Source: a virus
Strand: one strand, 5' to 3'
IMG/VR virus record: IMGVR_UViG_3300045825_000208
Span: 1-24,070 of that record
DNA length: 24,070 nucleotides
In this document: in pieces, positions 1 through 6,484 of the stretch
How the letters are laid out: every line of letters starts with the position of its first letter
How positions within the stretch are numbered: position 1 is the stretch's first letter
Notes under the pieces: generated by a model
What the model was told of the DNA's origin: nothing
What the model saw: the letters and a program-made list of their open reading frames with translations, nothing else
Database searches by the model: none
Translations under genes and position numbers: made by a program

Positions 1-648
1 GACTTGAAGGGTGCGCTGGTGACGCGCTCCAAAAGCAACTATTCGGCCCTTACCGAACCGGACTCGGTAGGGGCCATGCTTCGCGCCATGGATGACTATG
101 CCAGCCCGATGACGCGCAGCGCGATGCAGCTATCGGCGCTGTTTTTCTGCCGGTCGCAGGAGGTGCGCTCTATGGAATGGGCAGAGATTGATCTGGACGC
201 CGGGCTGTGGTGCATACCGGCCGCCAAGATGAAAATGAAGCGCGATCACATGGTGCCGATCTGCACGCAGGCGCTGCAGATTCTGCGCACGCTGCACGGC
301 CTGACGGGGCGTGAGCGCTATGTTTTCAAGAGCGCCGTGGCAAGCAGCGGCCACCTGTCCAAGAACACGATGAACAAGGCACTACGCTCCATGGGCATCA
401 CCGGCGACATGCACACGCACCATGGTTTCAGGGCGATGGCGCGCACGCTGATGGATGAAGTCATGGAAGTGCGCGCCGACCTGCTGGAGCACCAGCTGGC
501 GCACAAGGTGCCGGGCGTGCTGGGACCGGCCTACAACCGTTCAAAATATTTGGACCAGCGGCGCGTGATGATGCAGGATTACGCGGACTATCTGGACCGG
601 CTGCGCCGGGGTGCTGACGTGATTGCGCTGCCATTGAAGGCGGCCTAG
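1..648 (+). CDS. int: Tyrosine integrase, P4 type, C-terminal part (5' truncated by window edge)
   Basis: Site-specific recombinase that joins phage attP to a chromosomal attB and, with an excisionase, reverses the reaction. The frame is open at base 1, so the arm-binding and core-binding domains lie left of the window. Counting from base 4, the catalytic residues of the family are visible: R50 in CRSQEVRSMEW, a beta-hairpin lysine in KMKMKRDHM (about 75-79), H140 and R143 in HHGFRAMARTLM, H167 in EHQLAHK, and the nucleophile Y177 in AYNRSKYLDQRR. The ending RVMMQDYADYLD is typical of P4-type integrases. The catalytic half looks intact and functional. It is followed by a hairpin terminator and then the AlpA-like gene, a common prophage-end arrangement. 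No att core or tRNA can be recognised inside the window. Confidence 0.93.
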   Translation, partial: DLKGALVTRSKSNYSALTEPDSVGAMLRAMDDYASPMTRSAMQLSALFFCRSQEVRSMEWAEIDLDAGLWCIPAAKMKMKRDHMVPICTQALQILRTLHGLTGRERYVFKSAVASSGHLSKNTMNKALRSMGITGDMHTHHGFRAMARTLMDEVMEVRADLLEHQLAHKVPGVLGPAYNRSKYLDQRRVMMQDYADYLDRLRRGADVIALPLKAA

Positions 649-680
649 ATAATAGGCCTTTGGTTTTCAGTCAAGAAAGT

Positions 681-720
681 TGTAAGTGCAGCGCTGCCCT
701 TATGCGCTGTTTTACATTTT
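681..720 (+). terminator. Probable rho-independent terminator after integrase
   Basis: An outer stem TGTAA (681-685) pairs with TTACA (712-716). An inner stem CAGCGC (689-694) pairs with GCGCTG (704-709). The hairpin is followed by TTTT at 717-720. The inner arm also contains the 10-bp palindrome GCAGCGCTGC (688-697). The T-run is short, so termination strength is uncertain, but the place, 33 bases after the integrase stop, fits. Confidence 0.55.
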
Positions 721-744
721 GATTCACCAGCGCGCGGCGAAAAG

Positions 745-750
745 CATAAT
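745..750 (+). promoter_or_regulatory. Possible -10 element before the AlpA-like gene
   Basis: CATAAT lies 39 bases upstream of the ATG at 789. The best -35 candidate, TTGATT at 719-724, is 20 bp away, longer than the usual 16-18, so the promoter is either weak, activator-dependent or not real. Its place after the integrase terminator is where an early-operon promoter would be expected. Confidence 0.25.
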
Positions 751-788
751 CTGGCGTCCGTTTAATTCAGTTGCCAAAGGTGGCCGAA

Positions 789-1085
789 ATGGACCCCGAT
801 AACACCAGACACCACAAACGGGCCGATGAAGTGGCCAAAATGCTGGGCGTGACCCGCAAAACTGTGTGGGCGTGGGTTAAATCGGACCCGACTTTTCCGC
901 GTCCTGTCAGCTTGAGCCCGCATGTGACCGTGTTTCTCGACAAAGAACTGCAGGCCTGGTTCACTGCCAAGCAAAAGCAGCGGCCGCCAGCGATGGCGCT
1001 GGAGCCGCCAAAACCCCAAGCACCGCCCGCGACCCCCAAAAAACGCGGGCGCCCCAGAAAACCAATACCCGGTGGTGCGCCATGA
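789..1085 (+). CDS. AlpA-like winged-helix DNA-binding protein (excisionase/regulator) with AT-hook
   Basis: A 98-residue protein. Residues 11-58 form an AlpA/MerR-like winged helix: ADEVAKMLGVTRKTVWAWVK is the helix-turn-helix, FPRPVSL the wing turn, and VTVFLDKELQAWF the last strand and helix. Proteins of this family bind next to attachment sites and act as excisionases or as activators of integrase. A proline-rich linker leads to a basic AT-hook, KKRGRPRKP (84-92), which would add minor-groove binding. The ATG at 789 is preferred over the TTG at 771 because AAGG sits 8 bases upstream. Its place just after the integrase supports a role in directionality or early control. The last bases overlap the next start (ATGATG), implying coupled translation. 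Confidence 0.72.
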   Translation: MDPDNTRHHKRADEVAKMLGVTRKTVWAWVKSDPTFPRPVSLSPHVTVFLDKELQAWFTAKQKQRPPAMALEPPKPQAPPATPKKRGRPRKPIPGGAP

Positions 1086-1483
1086 TGCCTACTGTTCGGC
1101 TGACCAAAGCCCCGATTCGCCGCCTGATGCGCGCCAACGGCGAGGTCCGCACGCTGGCCAAGCCGACATCCATCGAATTTATTGAACGTTTGTTGCGCGC
1201 GCAGTCGCTAGAGATTGTGTCGCTTCACGACGCGTTTCGCCACGTCTTGCTGATTGATGCGGCTTCCATCACCAAGCGGCTGCCGGTGAACGTCTTCGCA
1301 ACGCTGCTCTACCGGCTGGCGTGCGGTGGCGACAGTGGCGTGCGGATTCTGGGCGATGCCTTGTTGTGCCCTGATGCGGATTTTGAGGAGCCCGAGCCGG
1401 TGGCCGATACGCTGGCGCCGTCCACGCCCGCGGTCGAAGGCGATGGCGATGGCGACGGCGAAGGCCAGGAGGCGCCAGCATGA
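1082..1483 (+). CDS. Hypothetical early phage protein with acidic tail
   Basis: A 133-residue protein I do not recognise. The N-terminal third is basic (VRLTKAPIRRLMRANGEVR). The middle is helical and hydrophobic (IEFIERLLRAQ, AFRHVLLIDAASITKRL, VFATLLYRLACGG). The C-terminal 35 residues are acidic and low-complexity, ending in a run of alternating Gly and Asp/Glu. The basic head and acidic tail may suggest a nucleic-acid or protein-binding regulator, but no named motif is visible. It overlaps the AlpA-like gene at its start and the next gene at its end by four bases (ATGA), so it is a middle gene of a tightly coupled operon. Confidence 0.6.
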   Translation: MMPTVRLTKAPIRRLMRANGEVRTLAKPTSIEFIERLLRAQSLEIVSLHDAFRHVLLIDAASITKRLPVNVFATLLYRLACGGDSGVRILGDALLCPDADFEEPEPVADTLAPSTPAVEGDGDGDGEGQEAPA

Positions 1484-1717
1484 GCGCGCACCCTGAACCC
1501 GCGGCCGGTGAGTGGCTGGTGCTGGAGGTATCGCACGCGGCGCTGGTGGCGCGCGGGATCTCGCAAGCACCCGATTGCGCACGCCGTGCACGTTGGCACG
1601 CAGGAGGAAGCGCAGCAGTTTGCGGCGCAGCAACACCCAAAGCCGGGCTTTACGTTCATAGCGTGCAACTTCTGGCCGGTGGGCGGCCATAGTCAAAAAG
1701 GAGAAAACCATGGATGA
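1480..1717 (+). pseudogene. Small early protein interrupted by an apparent +1 frameshift
   Basis: The ATG at 1480 overlaps the previous stop (ATGA) and opens a normal-looking frame (MSAHPEPAAGEWLVLEVSHA). Past about 1555 this frame becomes Arg/Ala/Gly-rich and implausible, ending at 1692. The +1 frame over the same stretch becomes protein-like at once (HPIAHAVHVGTQEEAQQF, then PGFTFIACNFWPVGG) and ends at 1717, overlapping the next ATG at 1710 just as operon neighbours do. Dropping one G from the GGG at 1555-1557 joins both halves into one roughly 78-residue protein. The cause may be a sequencing error, a genuine inactivating insertion, or less likely a programmed shift. The function is unknown. 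Confidence 0.6.
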
Positions 1718-2030
1718 GGCAATGCAGGAACATGAACGCCGGGTAACGGCGGTGCTGGCGAGTTGGGAGGGCGTGGATACGCGCTTTATTGAAGCATTCA
1801 ACAAAAGCACCTCACGCGCGCCTGGACTACTACGCTGCACAGCTGATTTGCTCAATCAAAAGCAGATGCTGCTGGAAATGATGGGTGAGCTTTGCACCGT
1901 CCTGAGCGATATGAACGACAGGCTGGGACGCCATGAGAGCCCGAACATGGCTGCAGCGGCTGCACTCAGGGCGGCACAGGAGGCCATTACCGAAGCGCAA
2001 AACGACGCCGGGCACGGCTGCAAGGGGTAA
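1710..2030 (+). CDS. Hypothetical helical early phage protein
   Basis: A 106-residue protein, almost entirely alpha-helical by composition and without a recognised motif. Residues around 46-74 (LLNQKQMLLEMMGELCTVLS and onward) have heptad-like spacing of Leu/Met and could form a coiled coil. The C-terminal third is Ala-rich (AAAAALRAAQEAITEAQ). The ATG at 1710 has a good ribosome site, AAGGAG, ending seven bases upstream. It overlaps the end of the frameshifted gene by eight bases. Confidence 0.6.
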   Translation: MDEAMQEHERRVTAVLASWEGVDTRFIEAFNKSTSRAPGLLRCTADLLNQKQMLLEMMGELCTVLSDMNDRLGRHESPNMAAAAALRAAQEAITEAQNDAGHGCKG

Positions 2031-2033
2031 ATC

Positions 2034-2252
2034 ATGGCGACTTTTTACCTGACTTTTCCACGCGAGCTTCGTGCCCGGCGCGACCAGTACCAACGCATCG
2101 AGGCGCAGACCAAGGAGCAGGCGCAGCACCGCGCCTTTCAAATGTACGGCTATGCGTGGGACGCCGTTTACAGCGAAAGCCAGTTTGCGCCCTACCTGCA
2201 GCATGGTGGGCTGACCGAGTGGATTGACGACCCGACCGGGGTACGGACATGA
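2034..2252 (+). CDS. Hypothetical small phage protein
   Basis: A 72-residue protein. It begins with a short beta-strand (TFYLTFPRELRARRDQY), then has a helical segment rich in Glu, Gln and Ala (IEAQTKEQAQHRAFQMYG), and aromatic residues near the end. The pattern of a strand followed by a helix beginning at a T-x-E-x-A phrase resembles small phage proteins that sit beside recombination genes, but I cannot name it. It overlaps the start of the exonuclease gene by four bases (ATGA), placing it in the same translational unit. Confidence 0.55.
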   Translation: MATFYLTFPRELRARRDQYQRIEAQTKEQAQHRAFQMYGYAWDAVYSESQFAPYLQHGGLTEWIDDPTGVRT

Positions 2253-3127
2253 AGCCCGGCCTGTTCCTTGATCTGGACATCGACACCTACCACGCCGATA
2301 CCGACACGATCAGCAAGAGCGGGCTCGATGAAATCAATGTGTGCCCTGCCCTTTACTACGCGCGCCACCTGGACCCCAAGCGCCCGCCAGCACGGGAGCG
2401 GGCCGGGCAGTTAGAGGGTGCGCTGGCGCATTGTGCGATTCTGGAGCCTTCCCAGTTCGGCAAACGCTACGCGGTATTGCCCAAGGACGCACCGCGGCGG
2501 CCGACTGAGGCGCAGCTGAACGCGAAGAAAAACAGCCCGGAAAGTCTGGTAAGCATCGAATGGTGGAACGACTGGAACGCCACGCACGCAGGCGAGACGG
2601 TGATAACGAACGCCCAGGCCGAGGTCGCTTGGCGCCAGGCCGAGGCGGTGCAGCGCATTCCCGAAGTCGCGGACGTGCTGCGTGATGGACACGCGGAAGT
2701 ATCGGCGTGCTGGCGCGACGTGCTGAGCGGCGAATTGTGCCGGTGCAGGCCGGACTGGGTGTTTACGCTCAGGGACAAGTCGATAATCCTGCTGGACGTG
2801 AAAACCTTTTCCAGCGCGGCGCCCGATGAATTTCGGCGCCAGATCGCGCGCAAGCGCTATCACGTCCAAGCGGCTTACTACAGCCATGGCTACGCACGGG
2901 CCAGCGGCCGGGTTGTGCGCGGCTTTGTGTTTTTGACCGTGGAGCCGGAATTCCCGTTTCTGGCCAGCGCCTTGATGCTGGACGAAGACGGCATTGTGTC
3001 GGGCGAAGTGGCTTACCGGCGCAACCTGGACACTTACGCGCAGTGCAAGCGGGAGGGCCTTTGGCCGAGCTACAGCGACGAGATTGCAATTGTGTCACTG
3101 CCCAACTGGGCTTCGGAAGGAGTTTGA
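2249..3127 (+). CDS. RecE-like PD-(D/E)XK exonuclease (DUF3799-type)
   Basis: A 292-residue nuclease of the RecE/exonuclease VIII group, expected to chew 5' ends of double-stranded DNA and expose 3' single strands for the RecT protein encoded two genes on. Visible signatures: SKSGLDEINVCPALYYARHL near the N-terminus; the family helix LEGALAHCAILEP (55-67, H61); E150 in HAEVS; CRPDW (166-170, D169); the DxK core in LLDVKT (181-186, D183 and K185); and the QxxxY-type motif QAAYYSHGYA (207-216). The length matches stand-alone phage versions rather than the much longer E. coli RecE. All catalytic positions are present, so it is probably active. Confidence 0.85.
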   Translation: MKPGLFLDLDIDTYHADTDTISKSGLDEINVCPALYYARHLDPKRPPARERAGQLEGALAHCAILEPSQFGKRYAVLPKDAPRRPTEAQLNAKKNSPESLVSIEWWNDWNATHAGETVITNAQAEVAWRQAEAVQRIPEVADVLRDGHAEVSACWRDVLSGELCRCRPDWVFTLRDKSIILLDVKTFSSAAPDEFRRQIARKRYHVQAAYYSHGYARASGRVVRGFVFLTVEPEFPFLASALMLDEDGIVSGEVAYRRNLDTYAQCKREGLWPSYSDEIAIVSLPNWASEGV

Positions 3128-3129
3128 CC

Positions 3130-3381
3130 ATGGGATACAAGTTCAACGAGTTTGAAATACCGGACGACATGATGCCTCTGCTGCTGGACTATGTGCAAAC
3201 AGGCAAAGACCCCGGATATTTTTTAACAGCGGTGATCTGCAACGACCTGAAGGCGGCTGTGCGCGAGGCCGACGATGAAAACATGCGCAATTTGCCTGCT
3301 TATGTCGCCTATTTTTACAACGAGGCGCCGCAAGCCTGTCATGGCAGCAAAGAAAAAATGAACCGATGGACAGGAGTTTGA
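3130..3381 (+). CDS. Small conserved companion of the RecE/RecT module
   Basis: An 83-residue protein whose ATG at 3130 follows a strong site (GGAAGGAG), two bases after the exonuclease stop. The sequence FEIPDDMMPLLLDYVQTG, then GYFLTAVICNDLKAAVREAD and LPAYVAYFYNEAPQACHGS, has the shape of a small protein I have seen between exonuclease and annealing-protein genes in many tailed phages. Its function is not known to me. Position suggests that it works with, or is simply co-expressed with, the recombination proteins. A longer reading from 3043 overlaps the exonuclease heavily and is not supported. Confidence 0.65.
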   Translation: MGYKFNEFEIPDDMMPLLLDYVQTGKDPGYFLTAVICNDLKAAVREADDENMRNLPAYVAYFYNEAPQACHGSKEKMNRWTGV

Positions 3382-3384
3382 CCA

Positions 3385-4461
3385 ATGACCACAACGACGT
3401 TTGAAAAGCTGGGCGCAGCGCCCGTGCCGTCCACGAGCGTAAAAGCGCCCTCTCCCGTGGCGGCGCTGTCGGCTTATCTGGACCGGCTGAAGCCGCAGAT
3501 GGCGCTTGCCCTGCCCAGGCACTTGAACCCGGACCGCATGATGCGGCTGGCTTTGACAGCCTTCAGCCAAAACCGTGCGCTGCAGGCGTGCACGCCGCAA
3601 TCCATCGCCGCCAGTTTGATGACGGCCGGGCAGCTGGGGCTGGAGCCGGGGATTAACGGGGCTGGGTTTCTGATTCCGTATGGGGAAAATTGCACCTTTG
3701 TACCGGGCTGGCGCGGGCTGGTTGATCTGGTATCACGCTCCGGGCTGGCCACGGTGTTCACTGGCGTTATTTTCAGTGACCAGACCTATCGGTTTACCGA
3801 TGGCGCCAGGCGCGATCTGGTGATTGAAAACGAGACGGACCTGGACGCACCGGAGGACATCACGCACGCCTATGCCGTGGGCTGGGTACGCGGTGCGGAC
3901 TTGCCGCATATTGAACTATGGCGCGTCAGCAAAATCGCCAAGCACCGCGACAAGTACAACAAAGTGGGGCAGAAGCACTACAGTTTTCGGGACTGGGAAA
4001 TGTACGCGCGCAAGGTGCCGCTGCTGCAAGTGCTGAAGTACATGCCGTGCTCGGTGGAAGTGTCCAATGCGGTGCTGGTATCCCACGCAGCGGAAGAAGG
4101 CCGACCGGCTTTTATCGAGCAGAACTTTGTGTCACTGGCCGGTGATACATCAATGCTGGAAAAGCCTGCACCGAATCCGCCACCGACGCCCAGGCGCGGC
4201 AGGCCGCCAGCTGCGAAGACCGAGCCCGAGGCGCCAGCGCCAGCACCAGCGGCGCCAGCACCAGAGGCCAAGCCTGAGCAGGTGCGCGAGCCGGTGATTA
4301 CGTATGCCCAGGTGCTTGACAAGATGATCAAGGCCAAGACGCCCCAAGCGCTTGATGACGCGGCGCAGTTGATGGGGGAGCTTGATTCGCCGGAGTTGCG
4401 GCGGGAGTTGAACTTGAAGTATGTGGCGCTGCGCGATGAACTGGGAGAAACCGATGCTTGA
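3385..4461 (+). CDS. recT: RecT-family single-strand annealing protein
   Basis: A 358-residue recombinase that coats exposed 3' single strands and anneals them to complementary DNA. The RecT core spans about residues 25-245: PRHLNPDRMMRLALTAFSQN, SIAASLMTAGQLGLEPG, NGAGFLIPYGENCTFVPGWR and FRDWEMYARKVPLLQVLKYMP are typical. E. coli RecT is about 270 residues; this one has an added tail. That tail is an Ala/Pro linker (260-300) with an AT-hook-like RRGRPP (270-275) and a helical C-terminal domain (303-355, ITYAQVLDKMIKAKTPQALD and onward). It starts with an ATG just after the previous gene and overlaps the next start by eight bases. Together with the exonuclease at 2249 it forms a classic recombination pair. 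Confidence 0.9.
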   Translation: MTTTTFEKLGAAPVPSTSVKAPSPVAALSAYLDRLKPQMALALPRHLNPDRMMRLALTAFSQNRALQACTPQSIAASLMTAGQLGLEPGINGAGFLIPYGENCTFVPGWRGLVDLVSRSGLATVFTGVIFSDQTYRFTDGARRDLVIENETDLDAPEDITHAYAVGWVRGADLPHIELWRVSKIAKHRDKYNKVGQKHYSFRDWEMYARKVPLLQVLKYMPCSVEVSNAVLVSHAAEEGRPAFIEQNFVSLAGDTSMLEKPAPNPPPTPRRGRPPAAKTEPEAPAPAPAAPAPEAKPEQVREPVITYAQVLDKMIKAKTPQALDDAAQLMGELDSPELRRELNLKYVALRDELGETDA

Positions 4462-4891
4462 TTTATCAGGAACCGCGACGATCAAAAACCTGAACGTGCG
4501 CAAAGAAAACCACGGCGAGGAAAAGGTGCTGGCCGTGGATTTGAAACTGGAGTTTCAGTCACTGCGCAGCGAGTACTGCGATTTTTTCGACCCGGCTGCA
4601 GAGGCTTTTCTGTGGCGTGGTGAGGATGACGAGGTGCGCAATACCTTTTTGGCGCCTATCGTCTATGACGTGGACGTGGATAACTGCGTGGTCAAAATCG
4701 GCAAGCAGAAGTTTGGCGGCTGCATCGTCAAGCGCTTCGCGCTGGAGCCGCGCAACGGCGGCGTGATGAATCTGGGTTGCCACGTCATCATCCACCCAGG
4801 CGACACGGACGTGAGCAAGCTGGCGCCGCTGGTGCAGGAGAACGCTGCAGTGGTGATACAGGGGCCGCCTGACCTTTTCAGCGAGGGCTGA
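4454..4891 (+). CDS. Conserved RecT-associated phage protein, possibly ssDNA-binding
   Basis: A 145-residue beta-rich protein. Features seen: ATIKNLNVRKENHGEEKVLA (7-26) followed by alternating strands, a VKIGKQKFGGCIVKRFALEP segment, and an acidic end (PPDLFSEG). Similar proteins lie directly after recT or ssb genes in many phages. The strand-rich pattern with an acidic tip brings single-strand-binding proteins to mind, but no OB-fold signature can be proven by eye. The ATG at 4454 is chosen because GGGAGA lies six bases upstream and because it overlaps the recT end by eight bases; an upstream ATG at 4421 would overlap further without a good site. Confidence 0.6.
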   Translation: MLDLSGTATIKNLNVRKENHGEEKVLAVDLKLEFQSLRSEYCDFFDPAAEAFLWRGEDDEVRNTFLAPIVYDVDVDNCVVKIGKQKFGGCIVKRFALEPRNGGVMNLGCHVIIHPGDTDVSKLAPLVQENAAVVIQGPPDLFSEG

Positions 4892-4894
4892 ACC

Positions 4895-5248
4895 ATGGCG
4901 TTTCATGTACCGGACCAATGCCGGATTCGCGAAGGCTCGTTACGCAGTGATGCCACGGCGGGCAATAACGGCGCATTCATGGTGCCACGGCTGGGACATA
5001 TCAAATACTTTTTGGTAAGGGCCAGTGATCGTTCTGGCTGGGAGCGTGTCAGCGTATCGCTGCCGACGCGCTGCCCGCTTTGGGAGGAAATGAGCCAGGT
5101 GAAGCTGGTCTTTTGGGACCCCGAGGACGTTGTGATTCAGTACCACCCTGCCAAGAGCCAGCACGTCAATGTGCATCCGTATCGCCTGTACCTTTGGCGC
5201 CCGATTGGTACTGTGTTGCCCGTGCCGCCTTCTTTTCTGGTGGACTGA
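4895..5248 (+). CDS. DUF7694-like phage protein
   Basis: A 117-residue protein. The segment GWERVSVSLPTRCPLWEEMS (about 48-67), followed by VKLVFWDPEDVVIQYHPAKS and VNVHPYRLYLWRP, matches the conserved pattern I know as DUF7694, a widespread phage protein of unknown function found among early genes. The conserved Cys, Trp, His and Tyr-His-Pro residues are all present. The first 40 residues are less conserved. It starts three bases after the previous stop. It is the last gene before a new promoter element, so it probably ends the first early transcription segment. Confidence 0.65.
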   Translation: MAFHVPDQCRIREGSLRSDATAGNNGAFMVPRLGHIKYFLVRASDRSGWERVSVSLPTRCPLWEEMSQVKLVFWDPEDVVIQYHPAKSQHVNVHPYRLYLWRPIGTVLPVPPSFLVD

Positions 5249-5304
5249 AAATAGTTATTGACGCTTTGATTGTTGTGATACATAATCGTGACTCATTAAT
5301 CAAA
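5249..5304 (+). promoter_or_regulatory. Promoter with near copy at 7113; flanking inverted repeat
   Basis: TTGACG (5258-5263) and CATAAT (5281-5286) are separated by exactly 17 bp, a good sigma70 promoter starting right after the stop at 5248. Of the 37 positions 5249-5285, 29 are identical to 7113-7149. TGTGATACA (5274-5282) is fully conserved in both. TTTGATT (5265-5271) and AATCAAA (5298-5304) form a perfect 7-bp inverted repeat around the -10, which could be an operator. Expected transcription start is near 5293, and the first gene starts at 5317 with CCGAGGA as ribosome site. Confidence 0.7.
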
Positions 5305-5316
5305 CCGAGGACTGCA

Positions 5317-5481
5317 ATGAAACACACGGACGACTTATTCGAGGGGTTCCAGATGGATATGCTGGTGGGCGCTGAATTTTCACCCGAGTATGTGGCGCTG
5401 CTGGCCAAGCTGGCCGACGATGAAAAAAAGTATGACGCCCTGAAAGCCGGGCGCGCTGCAGTGCAGGAGCGGGCACTGTGA
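5317..5481 (+). CDS. Small acidic hypothetical protein, first gene after promoter
   Basis: A 54-residue protein, acidic at the start (MKHTDDLFEGF) and helical afterwards (EYVALLAKLADDEKKYDALK). The ATG at 5317 has the ribosome site CCGAGGA (5305-5311) and stands about 24 bases after the predicted transcription start. A longer frame opening at 5080 runs through the promoter and the previous gene and is not credible. The stop overlaps the following GTG start (GTGA). No function is recognised; being the promoter-proximal gene, it could be made early and in quantity. Confidence 0.6.
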   Translation: MKHTDDLFEGFQMDMLVGAEFSPEYVALLAKLADDEKKYDALKAGRAAVQERAL

Positions 5482-5720
5482 CCGCGCGTAATCCCGATTA
5501 CCTGCACCTGCTGGGCAAAGCCCGCGATGCAAAGCACGGCGGACATGATGCCTGGTGCTGCCAGTCAACGGGCGAGCGCGTGGCCGTGGCGGTGGTGCTC
5601 AACCGGGCCGACTGGCTGGCTGAAATGCACTACACGCTGGCTGAGGCGTTTGCGCGCATCAAGCCGGATTGGCTGGCGCAGCTGCTGGTGGTGCAACGCG
5701 CGCTGGATGACGAAAACTAA
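5478..5720 (+). CDS. Hypothetical small early phage protein
   Basis: An 80-residue protein starting at a GTG that overlaps the previous stop by four bases, with CAGGAG eight bases upstream. It has a His/Cys/Trp-rich stretch (KHGGHDAWCCQS, about 19-30) that could contact a metal, then a hydrophobic strand (RVAVAVVLNRADWL) and a helix (YTLAEAFARI). Too little pattern exists to name a fold. The metal idea is only a suggestion from composition. Confidence 0.5.
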   Translation: MTARNPDYLHLLGKARDAKHGGHDAWCCQSTGERVAVAVVLNRADWLAEMHYTLAEAFARIKPDWLAQLLVVQRALDDEN

Positions 5721-5730
5721 GGAGAGACGC

Positions 5731-6051
5731 ATGAAAACCTACCAATTCAAATTGTCCGGTACACACTTCCAGCGCGAGCAGGCCGTGCGTGCCGACAGTC
5801 CCAGCCAAGGCCGGGCGCGCATTGTGCGCGCCTTCACCGAGTGGGAGCGCGCCAACGTGGACCGCGTGGAGCTTGTCGGCGTGGCCGGGCGCTGGAGCCG
5901 GGCGCTGAAAATCAAGAACCGCTTTATCGGCCAGGGCTTTGATATGTGGCTGACGCTCTTCGGCACGGGCTGTATCGGCTACGCGCTTTATCGCTGCGTG
6001 GCCGCTGCTGGCGCTTGGTGGCAGGCCATTCCCGCGGGGGCTTTTCAATGA
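5731..6051 (+). CDS. Hypothetical protein with C-terminal membrane segment
   Basis: A 106-residue protein. The N-terminal part looks soluble (YQFKLSGTHFQREQAVRADS, then RIVRAFTEWERANVDRVELV). Residues about 71-95 (MWLTLFGTGCIGYALYRCVA and onward) form one predicted membrane helix with a positively charged segment before it, which would leave the larger N-terminal part in the cytoplasm. The ATG at 5731 has AAGGAGAG upstream (5719-5726). A frame opening at 5527 overlaps the previous gene and is rejected. A membrane-anchored early phage protein could act in exclusion or in host takeover, but this is speculation. Confidence 0.55.
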   Translation: MKTYQFKLSGTHFQREQAVRADSPSQGRARIVRAFTEWERANVDRVELVGVAGRWSRALKIKNRFIGQGFDMWLTLFGTGCIGYALYRCVAAAGAWWQAIPAGAFQ

Positions 6052-6236
6052 TCACCGTTGCCAGACTTCCAGCGGACCGGGGCCAGGGGCGCAAGCCGCT
6101 GCCTGCGGGCGATGGCTACACCGTGACGGTGCATATCCGGGTGACGCCTGCGCAGCGCGATAAATTCAATGAACTGGGCGGTGGCCGGTGGTTTCGGGAC
6201 CGCGTGGAGCGGGCTAAAGAGCCGGTGGTGGCATGA
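6048..6236 (+). CDS. Small basic protein, possible ribbon-helix-helix DNA-binding
   Basis: A 62-residue basic protein. After a flexible start it reads YTVTVHIRVTPAQRDKFNEL then GGGRWFRDRVERAK. A short beta-strand followed by a helix opening at TPAQRDKF and a second helix matches small phage and plasmid proteins of ribbon-helix-helix type, which dimerise through the strand and bind operator DNA. The assignment rests on pattern only. Its ATG overlaps the previous stop (ATGA), and its own stop overlaps the next ATGATG. Confidence 0.5.
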   Translation: MITVARLPADRGQGRKPLPAGDGYTVTVHIRVTPAQRDKFNELGGGRWFRDRVERAKEPVVA

Positions 6237-6484
6237 TGATCGACCCTGACAAACCCAATGATGCAGCGCCAGAGGATGATTTGACGATTGCATACATGTG
6301 CGGCTTCGCAAAAGGCAAGCAAGCACAGGTAGCGCTTGCCGCCCCTGTAGCCGCCCCGGTGACTGATGCGGAAGTGGAAGCTGTGCTAGAAATAGCGTGG
6401 GGCGATAAGGATTGGCTAAGTGAGCACAAGGCGTACATGCGCGCCGCTCTTGAATCCTTTTTGGCATCACGGGGGCAAGCATGA
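6233..6484 (+). CDS. Hypothetical acidic small phage protein
   Basis: An 83-residue protein with acidic N-terminus (MMIDPDKPNDAAPEDD), a short hydrophobic stretch (LTIAYMCGFAKGKQ), an Ala/Pro/Val linker and a C-terminal helical segment (VEAVLEIAWGDKDWLSEHKA). The start could be the first or second codon of ATGATG at 6233. It overlaps both neighbours by four bases. Phages often carry small proteins with this layout in early regions; I cannot assign a function. Confidence 0.5.
   Translation: MMIDPDKPNDAAPEDDLTIAYMCGFAKGKQAQVALAAPVAAPVTDAEVEAVLEIAWGDKDWLSEHKAYMRAALESFLASRGQA

Noticed and set aside
1208-1855. Long minus-strand open frame (215 codons) over the small early genes
   Set aside because: It is antisense to three coupled + strand genes with good ribosome sites. 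Its Arg/Ser/Ala/Pro-rich product is typical of a GC-rich shadow frame, and no ribosome site is seen.
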